Shown: positions 39,571 through 55,870 of the stretch, one piece after another
Layout of the letters: the number at the start of each line of letters is the position of its first letter
Position numbering within the stretch: the stretch's first letter is position 1
Assembly (NCBI GenBank): GCA_009731375.1
Contig: BJOX01000074.1
Coordinates: 735,688 to 799,687, forward strand
Direction of reading: 5' to 3'
DNA length: 64,000 nucleotides
Origin: Paulinella micropora
Taxonomy: Eukaryota > Cercozoa > Imbricatea > Euglyphida
Translations under genes and position numbers: made by a program
The notes under the pieces: generated by a model
Database searches by the model: none
Told to the model about the DNA's origin: nothing
What the model saw: the letters and a program-made list of their open reading frames with translations, nothing else

Positions 39571-40812
39571 TTACCCCACCACTTCTCTTTTGTCTTGTTC
39601 ATAACGCTCATTTATGTCCAATGGGGTGTCAAATTCATCGTCCCATCTATAAAGAAGGGTTGACATGAGCCTACCTCTTACCAGTACGTCTCTCTCCTCT
39701 AATCTTATGGGGTGTTTGAGTATGACTAGCTGTCCGTTTTGGTGAATGATTGACAGGTGATGGGTATTATCCATCCTGCCGGTTGAGGCAATATTCACGG
39801 GTAACCTGGCGTCAAGGAGCATTGGCCTTGACACCGTAATTGGCCTACCGTGTCCATTTATACGCGTCACTCTTGCCGTCCCCTCCTGTCCTATCTCACA
39901 CTCTCCATTACCTGTAATTAGCTTGACAGGGGAAACGGACTTAATGTCGTGTAACATTTCAGGGTTGCATGCTATGTCTCGTGACGACCCGCTATCCTGA
40001 ACTATCGTGCTTTTTCTGTCTCGCCCCCCTTCCCCATCTAACACTAGTGCGTAGTTCTGTTTGCTGTTCTTGTGTTGTGATGGTGCTGGTGGTTGTGTGG
40101 AGTTGCTGCTTTGAGTTTATGTTGGCGGGGATAGTGTTGTGCGTGCTGCGTGTGCAATATACACTCCCTCTATTGCTCTCACCACATCTGTCAAGAACTC
40201 ATCCAGCACTAACTTCCCTTCACTCACTCTCTTTACCTCACCACTGCTTTCTCTAATGCATGTTGTTGTGAGTTAACGTTGTTGAGCGAGCTGTTGTATG
40301 TCTTTGAAAGTGATGATGGGTGGCGCGTTGGTGTGTGGTTGGGTTTGAGGTTTTGGACCAGTTTGTGGTGTCGGGGTTGCCGCTGCGCCTTCACGCTGCT
40401 TCGCCTTGGCCTCCCCGGTCCCTACGGCAACACTGGGTAGTCCGGCAGATGCCGGACTCCCACTCTTAGCGTGAGTCTTCTTGATAATGCAGTGTTTTTC
40501 AAAATATTTCTTAACATTGCCATTCCGCGTAAATGTTAGAAATTCCGGGTCGACATCACTATCATCTAAGCATGATGACATTTCCATGTCACGCATGATC
40601 TCATCTGAACATCTAGAGTCATTGTCACTGTCATAGTACGACTCCTCCATCTCTTCCTCTCCTTCTTCTTCCTCTCTGCTCTCTCTTTGCATTGTTGTGC
40701 CATCTGTTTGCGTGACATGAGTGGGTGATGCGGTGTGAGGTGTTTGTGTGGTGGAGGTGTGTTTTTGTGGTGATGTCTCTACACGCCTGCTCCCCCTCAC
40801 TTCCCTGTTCAC
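39571..40812 (-). pseudogene. Copia protease and upstream linker
   Basis: Retropepsin motif IVQDSGSSRDIACN (Asp-Ser-Gly) with the second strand region LPVNIASTGRMD. Going upstream the same frame stays coding-like through a Gln/Thr-rich linker across two TAA codons (about 40122 and 40273-40275) to an acidic Ser/Asp/Glu-rich segment (SYYDSDNDSRCSDEIMRD). Both TAA codons lie in Gln-rich context. The C-terminal side shifts frame at a G4 run near 39,573 before the integrase. Confidence 0.75.
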
Positions 40813-40839
40813 TCCCTTTTGCTTACTCTCTCCCTCCCT

Positions 40840-40887
40840 CTGCGGAGATTGGTTGGTGAATGTGGTAGCAAGGTTGTGGTATGACTG

Positions 40888-40933
<46 letters not shown>

Positions 40934-42511
40934 CCTCACGCAAACCACTCTCATCAGGATAGTAAGGGGACTTGGGGGGACGGAGATCTGGGCTGACAGC
41001 TAAGTCAAGAAGAGGATACTCTTTGTCCTGTTTCTTTGCATGATAACCGCAAAACAGACCATATATTAACCTTGAAGCTTGCAAAGCATTTGGACGCTTT
41101 CTGTCTTTCTCAAGAGAGATTTGACAAGGACTGTTCTTCTTGTTTTTGCCATGACATTTAAGGGACCTCGGCCTCTCTTTGCTATACCTCTCAATTGTTT
41201 TCCGAGGTGATTTGGGGACTGTGTTTTGACGCTGTGGGATGTTTGTGGAGATGTCCCTGGTTAGCTGACTCTGAGAGCGTGATGGGTGTGGCGGAGGGAC
41301 TCCCTCTGTCACTTCTATTTGTCAACAGGGGACTAACACCTGGCTCAATCTGAGGTTCCCCAGACTCGACATTCGCTCTCTCCCTGTCTCTCTCTTCGTC
41401 AGGGGTTTCCCCAGGGTCGTCTAGGACATCTCCCCCCATGAAGACGAGCAAAGCGTCACTATCAGTCTTTGTGTCCCCCTCTTCTTCTTCCTCTCTTATG
41501 AGGTTTATGTCTTTGTCTTTGAGAGACTTCTTGTGCTTATTGCTGTGAGGTTTTCCCTTTTTCTTTTTGTTATCGTTCTTGTCTTCACTCGCTTGAGCTT
41601 TCTTACGGGGTTTCTTTGCTGGGCAATACTTCTTGGTATGGCCTTTCTCATTGCACTCGTAACAAGTGACTTTGAGCCACCATTCTTCCTTCTTCTTGAA
41701 TTTTCTGAACTTGCCCTTATCCCCTTCGTCCTCATCTCCCTTATCACCCGCTAAGAGGTTTGTCTCCCTCTTCTGCCTCGTGGGCCTTTCAGGTCTCTTT
41801 TCAGGTCTCTCCTTCCTCTCTTCCCCTCTCCACTTATCCTTTCTCCACAACGCCCATGTGTCTCTCGCGCTGTCAACTAAGTCGTCAAATCCTGGTCTGA
41901 GGTTGGTGGGTAGGTTGAAATAGAGTGCTTTGAAGTTCTCTCCGTATGCGGGGTGTTTTGCGAGCTTAGCAAGCAGGGCTCTTATGAGGTTGTCTTCGTC
42001 GAATGGGTGAGTTCTGTGACTTTCTACCTCTCCCTTCATTGCAATATAATCATTCAACCATGCATCAACATTTTGTCAGGGTTTTGGATACATGTTATCG
42101 AAAATTTGCGCTTGTAGCAGTGTTTTTGTTTATCCCGGAGATTGAACCGAACTTTGCACGCACTGCTTCTATCAGCTCTATCTGTCCTGTGATTGTCTTA
42201 GTACGCAAATATCGAACGACAACAGGATGAGAAAAAGCAACAGACAGAATGAGTTGTAGTGTTCGCATGCGTTCATAATGCTTCTTTTCTTTCTGTACTA
42301 CTTTCACTCTGAGTGTATGTGCTTGTTTCGACTGTCTTCGTTTCTCATGCTTCATCTTCTTTGCTCTTTTCTCTCTCCAGTTTTTCTTTTGTTCGTCAGT
42401 GAGCTTAGCACAATCCTTCGGTCTGTCGTCAGAGCCGGGTGTCTTTCCTTCGTCTTTCTTCACCCGCCGTTTTGGGTCTCTGCTTGCCTGCGTCTGACAA
42501 ACTACCTTCAT
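40840..42511 (-). pseudogene. Copia gag with CCHC zinc knuckle
   Basis: N-terminal helix-rich region (KDCAKLTDEQKKNWREKRAK), central gag domain (MKGEVESHRTHPFDEDNLIR, ALYFNLPTNLRPGFDDLV), then the zinc knuckle CYECNEKGHTKKYC (C-X2-C-X4-H-X4-C) and a Lys-rich tail. A frame change lies near 41,200-41,300, and a (GA)n run in the coding strand (40887-40930) has expanded inside the frame, after which sense continues in the original frame. Gag forms the particle that packs element RNA. Confidence 0.8.
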
Positions 42512-42797
42512 CGTCAGTGTCTACATCAGGGGTATCCTCTGAGTCAGGTTCATCACTGAGGCAACTCCCTCTCCTCAATCTCCAGTGCTTGGACTGGGTC
42601 GTAAGGATGTTTAACCTTTGCCTTTGCTGGGTCATCAAATGCCAGCGTGACGCACTCACCAAGCCAGGCACTGATGCCCTTTGCCGCATAGTTCACTAGC
42701 TTGTAAGGAAGTCGGAATAATGCCGAATGGTACCATCCAACTGCGGGATGTACTCTTGCTTTAAACCAATTGTTTTCTCAGTTCCAAGGCTCATAAC

Positions 42798-43071
42798 CTT
42801 TGGGAAGCTACCCATCGTGGAACCTTTACCGACTCTTTTCAGAGTCTATCCGGGCTATCTAGCAAGACTATCAACGCAATATGGAAACGCACTTTAATAA
42901 CTCGTATAGTAAAAGAACTGACGCTTTGACTTCCCGCCACGTCACAGACTGACTAACTTAGATATAGGTCTTACGCATTTTGGTTAACTTTGGCATTATT
43001 GACTGTCCGGCATATTGACAAATCAACTACCTAAGTAACGGTGAATTAAATTGAAATAGTAATGACCAACG
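42798..43071 (-). repeat. Copia 5' LTR
   Basis: 274 bp, partner of 35177-35451. The target duplication AGTAT follows directly at 43072-43076. Confidence 0.9.
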
Positions 43072-43227
43072 AGTATATAGATCAAAGTTTTTATATAGGT
43101 CACATTTGTTTACTGATGGTTGTAAAAAAGGCTAAAATGAATGTCGACAGTAATAACACACTTCCGGCTCTAATTTTCCCGGCTCGAGGTGGATCAGGAT
43201 GCAGCCCTGTCCAAAGGTGACTTACTC

Positions 43228-43397
43228 TTCCCACTCATCCCCATAAGTGGCAAGTATTAATATTACCTTGAAAAAAGCGTCGAAGTGGAGGGAACCNNNN
43301 NNNNNNCCCCCCCCCAAAAAAAAAGTGATACATTTTTTTAACGCAAAAACTTTTAATATTACAATGCTTGCCACTTGTAGGAATAGGTGGGAAGCGT
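43228..43397. repeat. Inverted repeat around a gap
   Basis: CTTCCCACTCATCCC...AAGTGGCAAGTATTAATATTA (43228-43266) and its diverged complement at 43357-43397 (TAATATTACAATGCTTGCCACTT...GGTGGGAAG read in parts). A 10-N gap and poly-C/poly-A lie between. Possibly a small foldback or MITE. Confidence 0.55.
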
Positions 43398-43439
43398 AAG
43401 ATTAAAATGGAAGTGGTACCAAGAGATACAAAAACGGAA

Positions 43440-43600
43440 AAGTGAAGCGTAAAAAAAAAAAAAAGAAAGAAAAAGAAATGAAAAAGAAAGAAAGGGGAAG
43501 AACTAAAAAGAAAGAAAAGGAGGAAGAAAGATAGGCAAGATACAAAGGAAGGGGAAAAGAGGGAAGGAAACGTGAAAAAAAAAAAAAAATGTCGAAAAGA
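43440..43600 (+). repeat. A/G-rich low-complexity tract
   Basis: GAAA, GGAA and poly-A runs. No gene. Confidence 0.85.
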
Positions 43601-43644
43601 AAAACGAGAACCAAGATGGAAATACATATGTACACGCAAAATGC

Positions 43645-43985
43645 AACTCAACGTCCCAAGAGCGTGGACAAGAGCTCTTTGGGCCCCTAATCGTGGTGTA
43701 AATGCTATTAATATATCACTCAGCGTCACAAGAGCGCGGACAGGAGCTCTTTGTGCCTCTCGTAAAAAAAAGCATAGAGCTGTAGTAGTAAATGCCAGTC
43801 AGCGTCCCAAGAGCGTAGACGGGAGGCTCTTTGGGCCCCTCGTGGTGGTGCAAATGTTACTTTCAAGTTATCACTCAGCGTCCCGAGAGCGTGGACAGGA
43901 GCTCTTCGGCCACCCTCGAAACAGTATATTGCGATTGCCATTCAACGTCCCAGTAGCGTAGACAGGAGCTCTTCGGGACCCTCGT
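43645..43985 (+). repeat. Minisatellite, five copies of 68-78 bp
   Basis: Units start near 43651, 43722, 43800, 43876 and 43944 and share CGTCCCAAGAGCGTGGACAG, then AGCTCTTTGGGCCCCTCGT and a variable AT-richer part. Confidence 0.85.
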
Positions 43986-44064
43986 CGTCGCTCAGCGTGG
44001 TGGGAGGCTCATAGGGCTCCTCAACCTACAGACATGAATATCTTTATGATATATGGATGGATAC

Positions 44065-44134
<70 letters not shown>

Positions 44135-44350
44135 TCGCTCAGCGCCTGTGGGAGGCTCACAGGCCTCTTCACCCTGCAAACATATATATCTTTATGATAA
44201 ATGGATGGAAGGATTGATGGATTGATGGATGGATGGATGGATGGATAGATAGATAGATATAGATAGATAGATAGACAGATAGATAGATATCTCAGCGCTG
44301 TAGGCGGCGCAGAGGTCTCTTCCGTGAAGACGTACATATCTTTATGATAG
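43986..44350 (+). repeat. Three related units alternating with (GATA)n
   Basis: Units at 43987, 44136 and 44291 share CTCAGCG...GGGAGGCTCA...CTCTTC...ATATCTTTATGATA, each followed by GATG/GATA repeats. They look like a diverged continuation of the previous minisatellite. Confidence 0.75.
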
Positions 44351-44360
44351 ATAGGTATAT

Positions 44361-44415
<55 letters not shown>

Positions 44416-44426
44416 AGACAAAGAGA

Positions 44427-44463
<37 letters not shown>

Positions 44464-44572
44464 GGAGGGAGGGAGGGAGGGAGGAAGGAAGGCAGGGAGG
44501 GAGAGACAGACAGACAGACAGACAAAAAGACAGACAGACAGAGACAGAGACAGAGAAAAGAAAGCAGGACAG

Positions 44573-44608
<36 letters not shown>

Positions 44609-44694
44609 NNNNNNNNNNNNNNNNNNNNNNNNNNNNNNNNNNNNNNNNNNNNNNNNNNNNNNNNNNNNNNNNNNNNNNNNNNNNNNNNNNNNNN

Positions 44695-44738
<44 letters not shown>

Positions 44739-44740
44739 AC
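44351..44740 (+). repeat. (TA)n, (GA)n, (GGGA)n, (GACA)n, then poly-A and gap
   Basis: Purine-rich simple repeats leading to poly-A and 86 N (44609-44694), with poly-A on both sides. Confidence 0.95.
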
Positions 44741-44907
44741 TGGACCTCTGCATCTTCTTCTTCCTCCTGTTCCGCTGCCGTCGCCTTCATCCTCCTCGCC
44801 ACTTGTTGTGTCGGCCGGCCAGCCGCCGCGCCGTTTGGCAAAAATGGCAAAGCTGCCGGTTCATCCTCCATATTGGCTACCATAACCGAAGCTTCAGGGC
44901 GGGCCTG

Positions 44908-44967
<60 letters not shown>

Positions 44968-44973
44968 AAACGA

Positions 44974-45026
<53 letters not shown>

Positions 45027-45165
45027 TACATAGACATACACAAACACAACTCTCTGCTCAGACACACACACCGACTCACCTCTGCTGGCGCCGCCGAACC
45101 GCTTGCCACTTGCTCCGTCCGGCCAGCCGTTTCTTCTTCCCCATGGGGCAAGACGACCTACATAC
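44741..45165. other. Unique GC-rich islands around a (GA)n tract
   Basis: 44741-44910 and 45050-45160 are unique and GC-rich, separated by (GA)n (44910-45027). The two flanks share a theme (GCCACTTG, CCGGCCAGCCG, TTCTTC), as if one were a partial copy of the other. No gene can be supported. Confidence 0.5.
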
Positions 45166-46095
45166 ATACATACATGCATGTATACATACATACATACATA
45201 CATACATACATACATACATACATACATGCATTACATACAGACATACAGACATACAGACATACAGACATACATACATACATACAAACATACATACATACAT
45301 ACATACATACATACATACATACATACATACACACACACACATACATACATACATACATACATACATACATGCATACATGCATACATGCATACATACATAC
45401 ATACATGCATACATACATACATACATACATACCTCCTCGGACCGGCCAGGGTAGTTGCCCACCTACATACATGCATTACATCATACATACATACATACAT
45501 ACATACATACATACATACATACATACATACATACGTACATACGCACATACGTACATACGTACAGACATACAGACATACAGACATACAGACATACAGACAT
45601 AGATACATAGATACATAGATACATACATACATACGTACGTACATAGATACATAGATACATAGATACATAGATACATAGATACATACATACATACATAAAT
45701 ATATACATACATACATACATACATACATACGTACATACGTACATACGTACATACATTCATTCATACATACATACATACATACATACATACATACATGCAT
45801 ACATACATACATACATACATACATACATACATACATACATACATACATACGTACATACATACATACATTACATACATACATTACATACATTACATACATT
45901 ACATACATACATTACATACATACATTACATACATGCATGCATGCATACATACATACATACATACATACATACATACATACGTACATACATACATACATAC
46001 ATACATACATGCGTACATACATGCATACATAAATACATATATATACATATATACATATATACATACATACATACATACATATATACATACATACA

Positions 46096-46129
<34 letters not shown>

Positions 46130-46165
46130 CATACATACATACATACATACATACATACATACAGA
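45166..46165 (+). repeat. (ACAT)n microsatellite block 1
   Basis: About 1 kb of ACAT repeats with ACAG, GCAT, ACGT and AGAT variants; one unique insert at 45431-45470 containing CCTCCTCGGACCGGCCAGGG. Confidence 0.97.
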
Positions 46166-46216
46166 CCTCCTGAGGCAGAGCAACGTACACGGTAGGAAAC
46201 TCCAACACTGTTAGAC

Positions 46217-46260
<44 letters not shown>

Positions 46261-46332
46261 GAAAGAAAGGGGAAAGAAGAAAGAAAGAAAGAAAGAAAGA
46301 AAAGAAAGAAAGAAAGAACGAAAGAACGCAAG

Positions 46333-46373
<41 letters not shown>

Positions 46374-46488
46374 TCGAGAAAGCCTGTTAATTGAGATGAT
46401 GTGAGAAATATGTGGAGAGAAAGCCAGCTTCACGCGAAGTCAGCGCCAAACAGCGCGAAAGTGTTCGCATGGAGATTACACACACGTT
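46166..46488 (+). repeat. (GA)n and (GAAA)n between unique snippets
   Basis: (GA)n at 46217-46256, (GAAA)n to 46340, (GA)n to 46371. Unique snippets 46165-46216 and 46373-46488 have no gene. Confidence 0.9.
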
Positions 46489-46513
46489 GTACATACATGC
46501 ATACATACATGCA

Positions 46514-46547
<34 letters not shown>

Positions 46548-46621
46548 CCATACATACATTCATACATACCATACATACATATCATACGTACATACCATAC
46601 ATACATAAATACATACATACA

Positions 46622-46654
<33 letters not shown>

Positions 46655-46673
46655 GCATACATACATGCATACA

Positions 46674-46705
<32 letters not shown>

Positions 46706-47455
46706 CATACATACATGCATACATACATACATACATACATACATACATACATACATACGTACGTACATACGTACGTACATACACGCACACATACGTACAT
46801 ACATACGTACATACGTACATACACACATACATACATACATACATACATACATACATACATACATACATACATGCATACATGCATACAGACATACATACAT
46901 ACATACATACATACATACATACATACATACATGCATACATACGTACGTACATACACACACATACATACATACGTACATACGTACATACACACATACATAC
47001 ATACATACATACATACATACATACATACATACATACATACATGCATACATGCATACATACATACATACATGCATACATGCATACATGCATACATACATGC
47101 ATACATGCATACATGCATACATACATACATACATGCATACATACATACTATACATACATACATACATACATACATACATACATACATACATACATACATG
47201 CATGCATACATACATACCCTGCCAAGGAATCTCGAATGGTCCCACACATACATACATACATACATACATACATACATACATACATACATACATACATACA
47301 TACATACGTACATACATATATACATACATACATACATACATACATACATAAATACATACATACATACGTACGTACGTACATACATACATACATACATACA
47401 TACATACATAGATACATAGATACATAGATACATACATACATACATACATACATAC
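46489..47455 (+). repeat. (ACAT)n microsatellite block 2
   Basis: Two tracts separated by CCTGCCAAGGAATCTCGAAT... at 47217-47246; the same snippet returns at 47454-47476. Confidence 0.97.
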
Positions 47456-47884
47456 CCTGCCAGGGAATCTCGAATGGTGCGGTCCCACTGCAAGCTCTGG
47501 AAGACGGGCCGATTAGCCTGATATAGCAGAAACAGACAGCCTGATATCGCAGAAATAGACAGACATAGATAGGTAGATAGACACTGCAAGGCCTGGAAGA
47601 CGGGCCGATTAGCCTGATAAAGCAGAAACAGACAGACGGATAGATAGGCAGATAGACACATACATACATACATGCATACATGCATACATACATACATATA
47701 CATACATACATACATACATACATACATACATACATACATACACACATACATACATACACATACGTACATACACATACATACATACATACATACATACATA
47801 CATACATACACATGCATACATACATACATACATACATACACATACGTACATACACATACATACATACATACATACATACATACA

Positions 47885-47918
<34 letters not shown>

Positions 47919-48898
47919 CATACATACATACATATATACATACATATATACATACATACATATACATACATACATACATACATACATACATACATACATA
48001 CATACACATACATACATATATACATACACACATAAGGCCTGGAAGACGGGCCGATTAGCCTGATACAGCAAAACAGACGGACGGATAGATAGGTAGATAG
48101 ACACATACATACATACATGCATACATACATGCATACATACATACATACATACAGACATACATACATACATATACATACATACATACATACATACATACAC
48201 ACACATACATACACATACATACATACATACATACATACATAAGGCCTGGAAGACGGGCCGATTAGCCTGATATAGCAGAAACAGACAGACGGATAGACAG
48301 GCAGATAGACACATACATGCATACATGCATACATGCATACATGCATACATACATACATATACATGCATACATACATACATACATACATACATACACACAC
48401 ATACATACATACATACACACACATACATACATACATACATAAGGCCTGGAAGACGGACCGATTAGTACAGTAAAACAGACAGACGGATAGATAGGTAGAT
48501 AGACACATACATACATGCATACATGCATACATACATGTATACACATACATACATACATACATACATACATACATACATACATACATACACATACATACAT
48601 ACACATACATACATACATACATACATAAGGCCTGGAAGACGGGCCGATTAGCCTGATATAGCAGAAACAGACAGACGGATAGATAGGTAGATAGACACTG
48701 CAAGCTCTGGAAGACGGGCCGATTAGGCTGATAAAGCAGAAACAGACAGCCTGATTTCGCAGAAATAGACAGACATAGATAGGTAGATAGACACTGCAAG
48801 GCCTGGAAGACGGCCCGATTAGCCTAATAAAGAAGAAATAGACAGACGGATAGATGAACAGATAGATAGGTAGATAGATAGATAGGTAGGTAGATAGG
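47456..48898 (+). repeat. Composite satellite: 70-bp unique unit alternating with (ACAT)n
   Basis: At least eight copies (near 47494, 47589, 48035, 48243, 48443, 48630, 48706, 48801) of CTGGAAGACGGGCCGATTAG followed by CCTGATATAGCAGAAACAGA, CAGACGGATAGATAGG and AGATAGACAC. Most are separated by 140-390 bp of ACAT repeats; some are directly adjacent. Confidence 0.9.
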
Positions 48899-49464
48899 TG
48901 AGATATCGACTAATGTCAGAAAAAAGGAGCTTCTGATTTCGTCAACCAAGGAAGTCTGTAAAGTATTGACCCGATGCCCAGCTAAGCCGTGATGTTTGCA
49001 CGGAAGGGACTGATACAGGCGATACCAAAGCTCCCTAGTACCAGGCGGGGCCAGGGCTCGTTCCATAAGCGCCCCTTGCAGAACGAGCTCCCACCTCCAT
49101 TACAGAGGGCCCAGTAAGCAGATGGAGTTTCGAGACTGTTCGACAGTCTAGTATAAACCGACAGAGCACTGTGGGTTTTATTCCGGGCTCAACAAGCGAG
49201 AAAGGGCACCCTGAGGGAACAGGATTGTGCTTCCCGTCGCTATTTCGGCATGTGACTTATAGGCGTATGGCTAGGCACACATAAGGCACCCCACCACGGG
49301 CCCAGCACACCCACACCATCCCCTAATTCTCTGTCTGTCGACAGATGGCACCCATTTCAAAACATCAAGCCCAAGGGAGGGTCAGTGACACCTCAAGTGG
49401 CCTTGGTTCACTTCGTGGAGTAAGTGATGAGATCAACTGATGAGATATCGACTAATGTCAGAAA

Positions 49465-49468
<4 letters not shown>
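48899..49468 (+). repeat. Unique 514-bp block between 28-bp direct repeats
   Basis: A perfect 28-bp direct repeat (48899-48926 and 49441-49468; starts TGAGATATCGACTAATGTC and ends in a run of A then G) brackets complex sequence, itself embedded in GATA repeats on both sides. The inner block has no convincing frame; a minus-strand frame at its left edge (48824-49066) has no known motif. Confidence 0.75.
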
Positions 49469-50168
<700 letters not shown>

Positions 50169-50272
50169 GTTTACCGGACAGGGTATGACTTTAAGAAAGA
50201 GGTGTAGGGAGTCTAGTCCGTCTAGGCGCGTGAAGTACTGCTTGAGCTGCGTCCTACCGCGCAGGTAGAAGA

Positions 50273-50640
50273 TAAATGGTGTTTACCCACAGCTAGATAT
50301 TATAGATTGCCTTGATGATAGATGGTGTTTACCCACAGCTAGATATGATAGATTGCCTTGATGATAGATGGTGTTTACCCACAGCTAGATATGGTAGATT
50401 GCCTTGATGATAGATGGTGTTTACCCACAGCTAGATATGATAGATTGCCTTGATGATAGATGGTGTTTACCCACAGCTAGATATGATAGATTGCCTTTAT
50501 GCTATATCACACAGCTAGATGATAGATGGTGTTGATCCACAGCTAGATGATAGATTGTCTTGATGCTATATCACACAGCTAGATGATAGATGATAGATTG
50601 TCTTGATGCAATATCACACAGCTAGATGGTCTTGATCCAG
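50273..50640 (+). repeat. 46-bp minisatellite
   Basis: About five near-identical units containing GGTGTTTACCCACAGCTAGA then GATTGCCTTGATGATAG (50274 onward), followed by diverged shorter units with TATCACACAGCTAGATGATA. Confidence 0.92.
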
Positions 50641-50702
50641 CAACGTCGCATAGCCCATCCTCGGCTGATAGATAGACAGAGAGATTATATGTAGGTCAGT
50701 AG

Positions 50703-51054
50703 TAGTCTCGCCACCCCAGACCCCAAAATTCTCCCCACAACTTTGGGAGAAGGGGTCTGGCAGAACTGCTTTTGGCCACGGGTGGTGTCAGGACGATTTT
50801 TCATCCGAATCGACTTCCAAACAAAGGAGGACCATTCATTTTACCAGTTCACAACTTTTCAAACCATCTTCCCTGACCCAACTTTTCACACCCACAGACG
50901 CCTCTCTTAACTCTCCGCTCAGATCCGCTCTTTCCCGCCACTTCCAACTGCAAACTTTCTCCGCTCAGACCCCAAAATCACCCAGCAGTTCTACCAGACC
51001 CTCACTTTTTTTTGTAGCGGAGCGAGAAAAAAGAGGGGGCTGGTGGCGAGACTA
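50703..51054. mobile_element. MITE with 13-bp inverted ends and 9-bp target duplication
   Basis: 352 bp. Left end TAGTCTCGCCACC (50703-50715), right end GGTGGCGAGACTA (51042-51054), a perfect inverted pair. GGTCAGTAG is duplicated exactly on both sides (50694-50702 and 51055-51063). A 9-bp duplication is typical of Mutator-like elements. No coding capacity, so it is non-autonomous. Confidence 0.9.
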
Positions 51055-51185
51055 GGTCAGTAGGGCTATATCTTATATCTTTGTATGTACCTCGCTGTGT
51101 GAAGCTGCGCCAGGGGCACTTGGGGCAATCGCACACCTAACGAACCTACCATGCATAAGATAGATAGCAAGGTGTATATATATAC

Positions 51186-51249
<64 letters not shown>

Positions 51250-51312
51250 ATGTGTGTGTGTGTATGTGTGTGTATGCATGTAAACATCTACGTGTGTGTG
51301 TATGTAGTAACC

Positions 51313-55198
<3,886 letters not shown>

Positions 55199-55231
55199 CC
55201 ACGTCAACAACATAAAACAACATAACATAAC

Positions 55232-55870
55232 ACCAACTATTACATTACATTACATTACATTACATTACATTACATTACATTACATCACATCACATTACAT
55301 TACATGACATGACATGACATTATATTAGGTTACGTTACGTTACGTTACGTTACATTACATTACATTACACTACATTAGATTACATTAGATTACATTACAT
55401 GCGTTACGTTGCGTTACATTACGTTACGTAATGTAATGTAATGTAATGTAATGCAATGTAATGTAACGTAACGTAACGTAACGTAATGTAATGTAATATA
55501 ATGTAATGTAATGTAATGTAATATAATGTAATGTAATGTAATCTAATTCAAGTTAATGTGATGTGATGTGGTGATGATGTGATGTAATGTGATGTAATAT
55601 AATAGGTGTGAACAATGTAATGTAATGATAACGTAACGTAATGTAACGTAACGTAACGCATACATTACATTAGATTGTTCACACCTATTATATTACATCA
55701 CATTACATCACGTCATCACCACATCACATCACATTAACTTGCATTAGATTACATTATATTGCATTACATTACATTACATTACATTACATTACATTACATT
55801 ACATCACACTACACTACACTACACTACACTACACTTGACATGACATGACATGACATGATATGACATCACA
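55232..55870. repeat. Large palindrome of (ACATT)n pentanucleotides
   Basis: ACATT repeats turn into their complement AATGT near 55,420 and back near 55,660. Near-perfect 75-bp arms (55545-55617 and 55674-55746) include AATATAATAGGTGTGAACAA and GATGTGATGTGGTGATGA. It lies between the divergent BCD1 and mannosyltransferase genes. Confidence 0.9.

Larger units (their letters stand above)
35172..43076 (-). mobile_element. Ty1/copia LTR retrotransposon, complete but degenerate
   Basis: Two direct LTRs (35177-35451, 42798-43071) flanked by the 5-bp target duplication AGTAT (35172-35176, 43072-43076). Between them on the minus strand lie gag, protease, integrase, reverse transcriptase and RNase H in copia order. 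A purine-rich AAGGGGGAG lies just inside the 3' LTR and GGTTATGAGCC, a possible primer-binding site, just inside the 5' LTR. Many frameshifts and stops show it is no longer autonomous. Confidence 0.93.

Noticed and set aside
48930-49440. Possible rRNA or other structured RNA gene
   Set aside because: Complex sequence and flanking direct repeats caught the eye, but I found no 5S, snRNA or SRP motif.
50273-50560. CRISPR-like array (46-bp units)
   Set aside because: Units are directly adjacent with no unique spacers, and the DNA is eukaryotic: a minisatellite.
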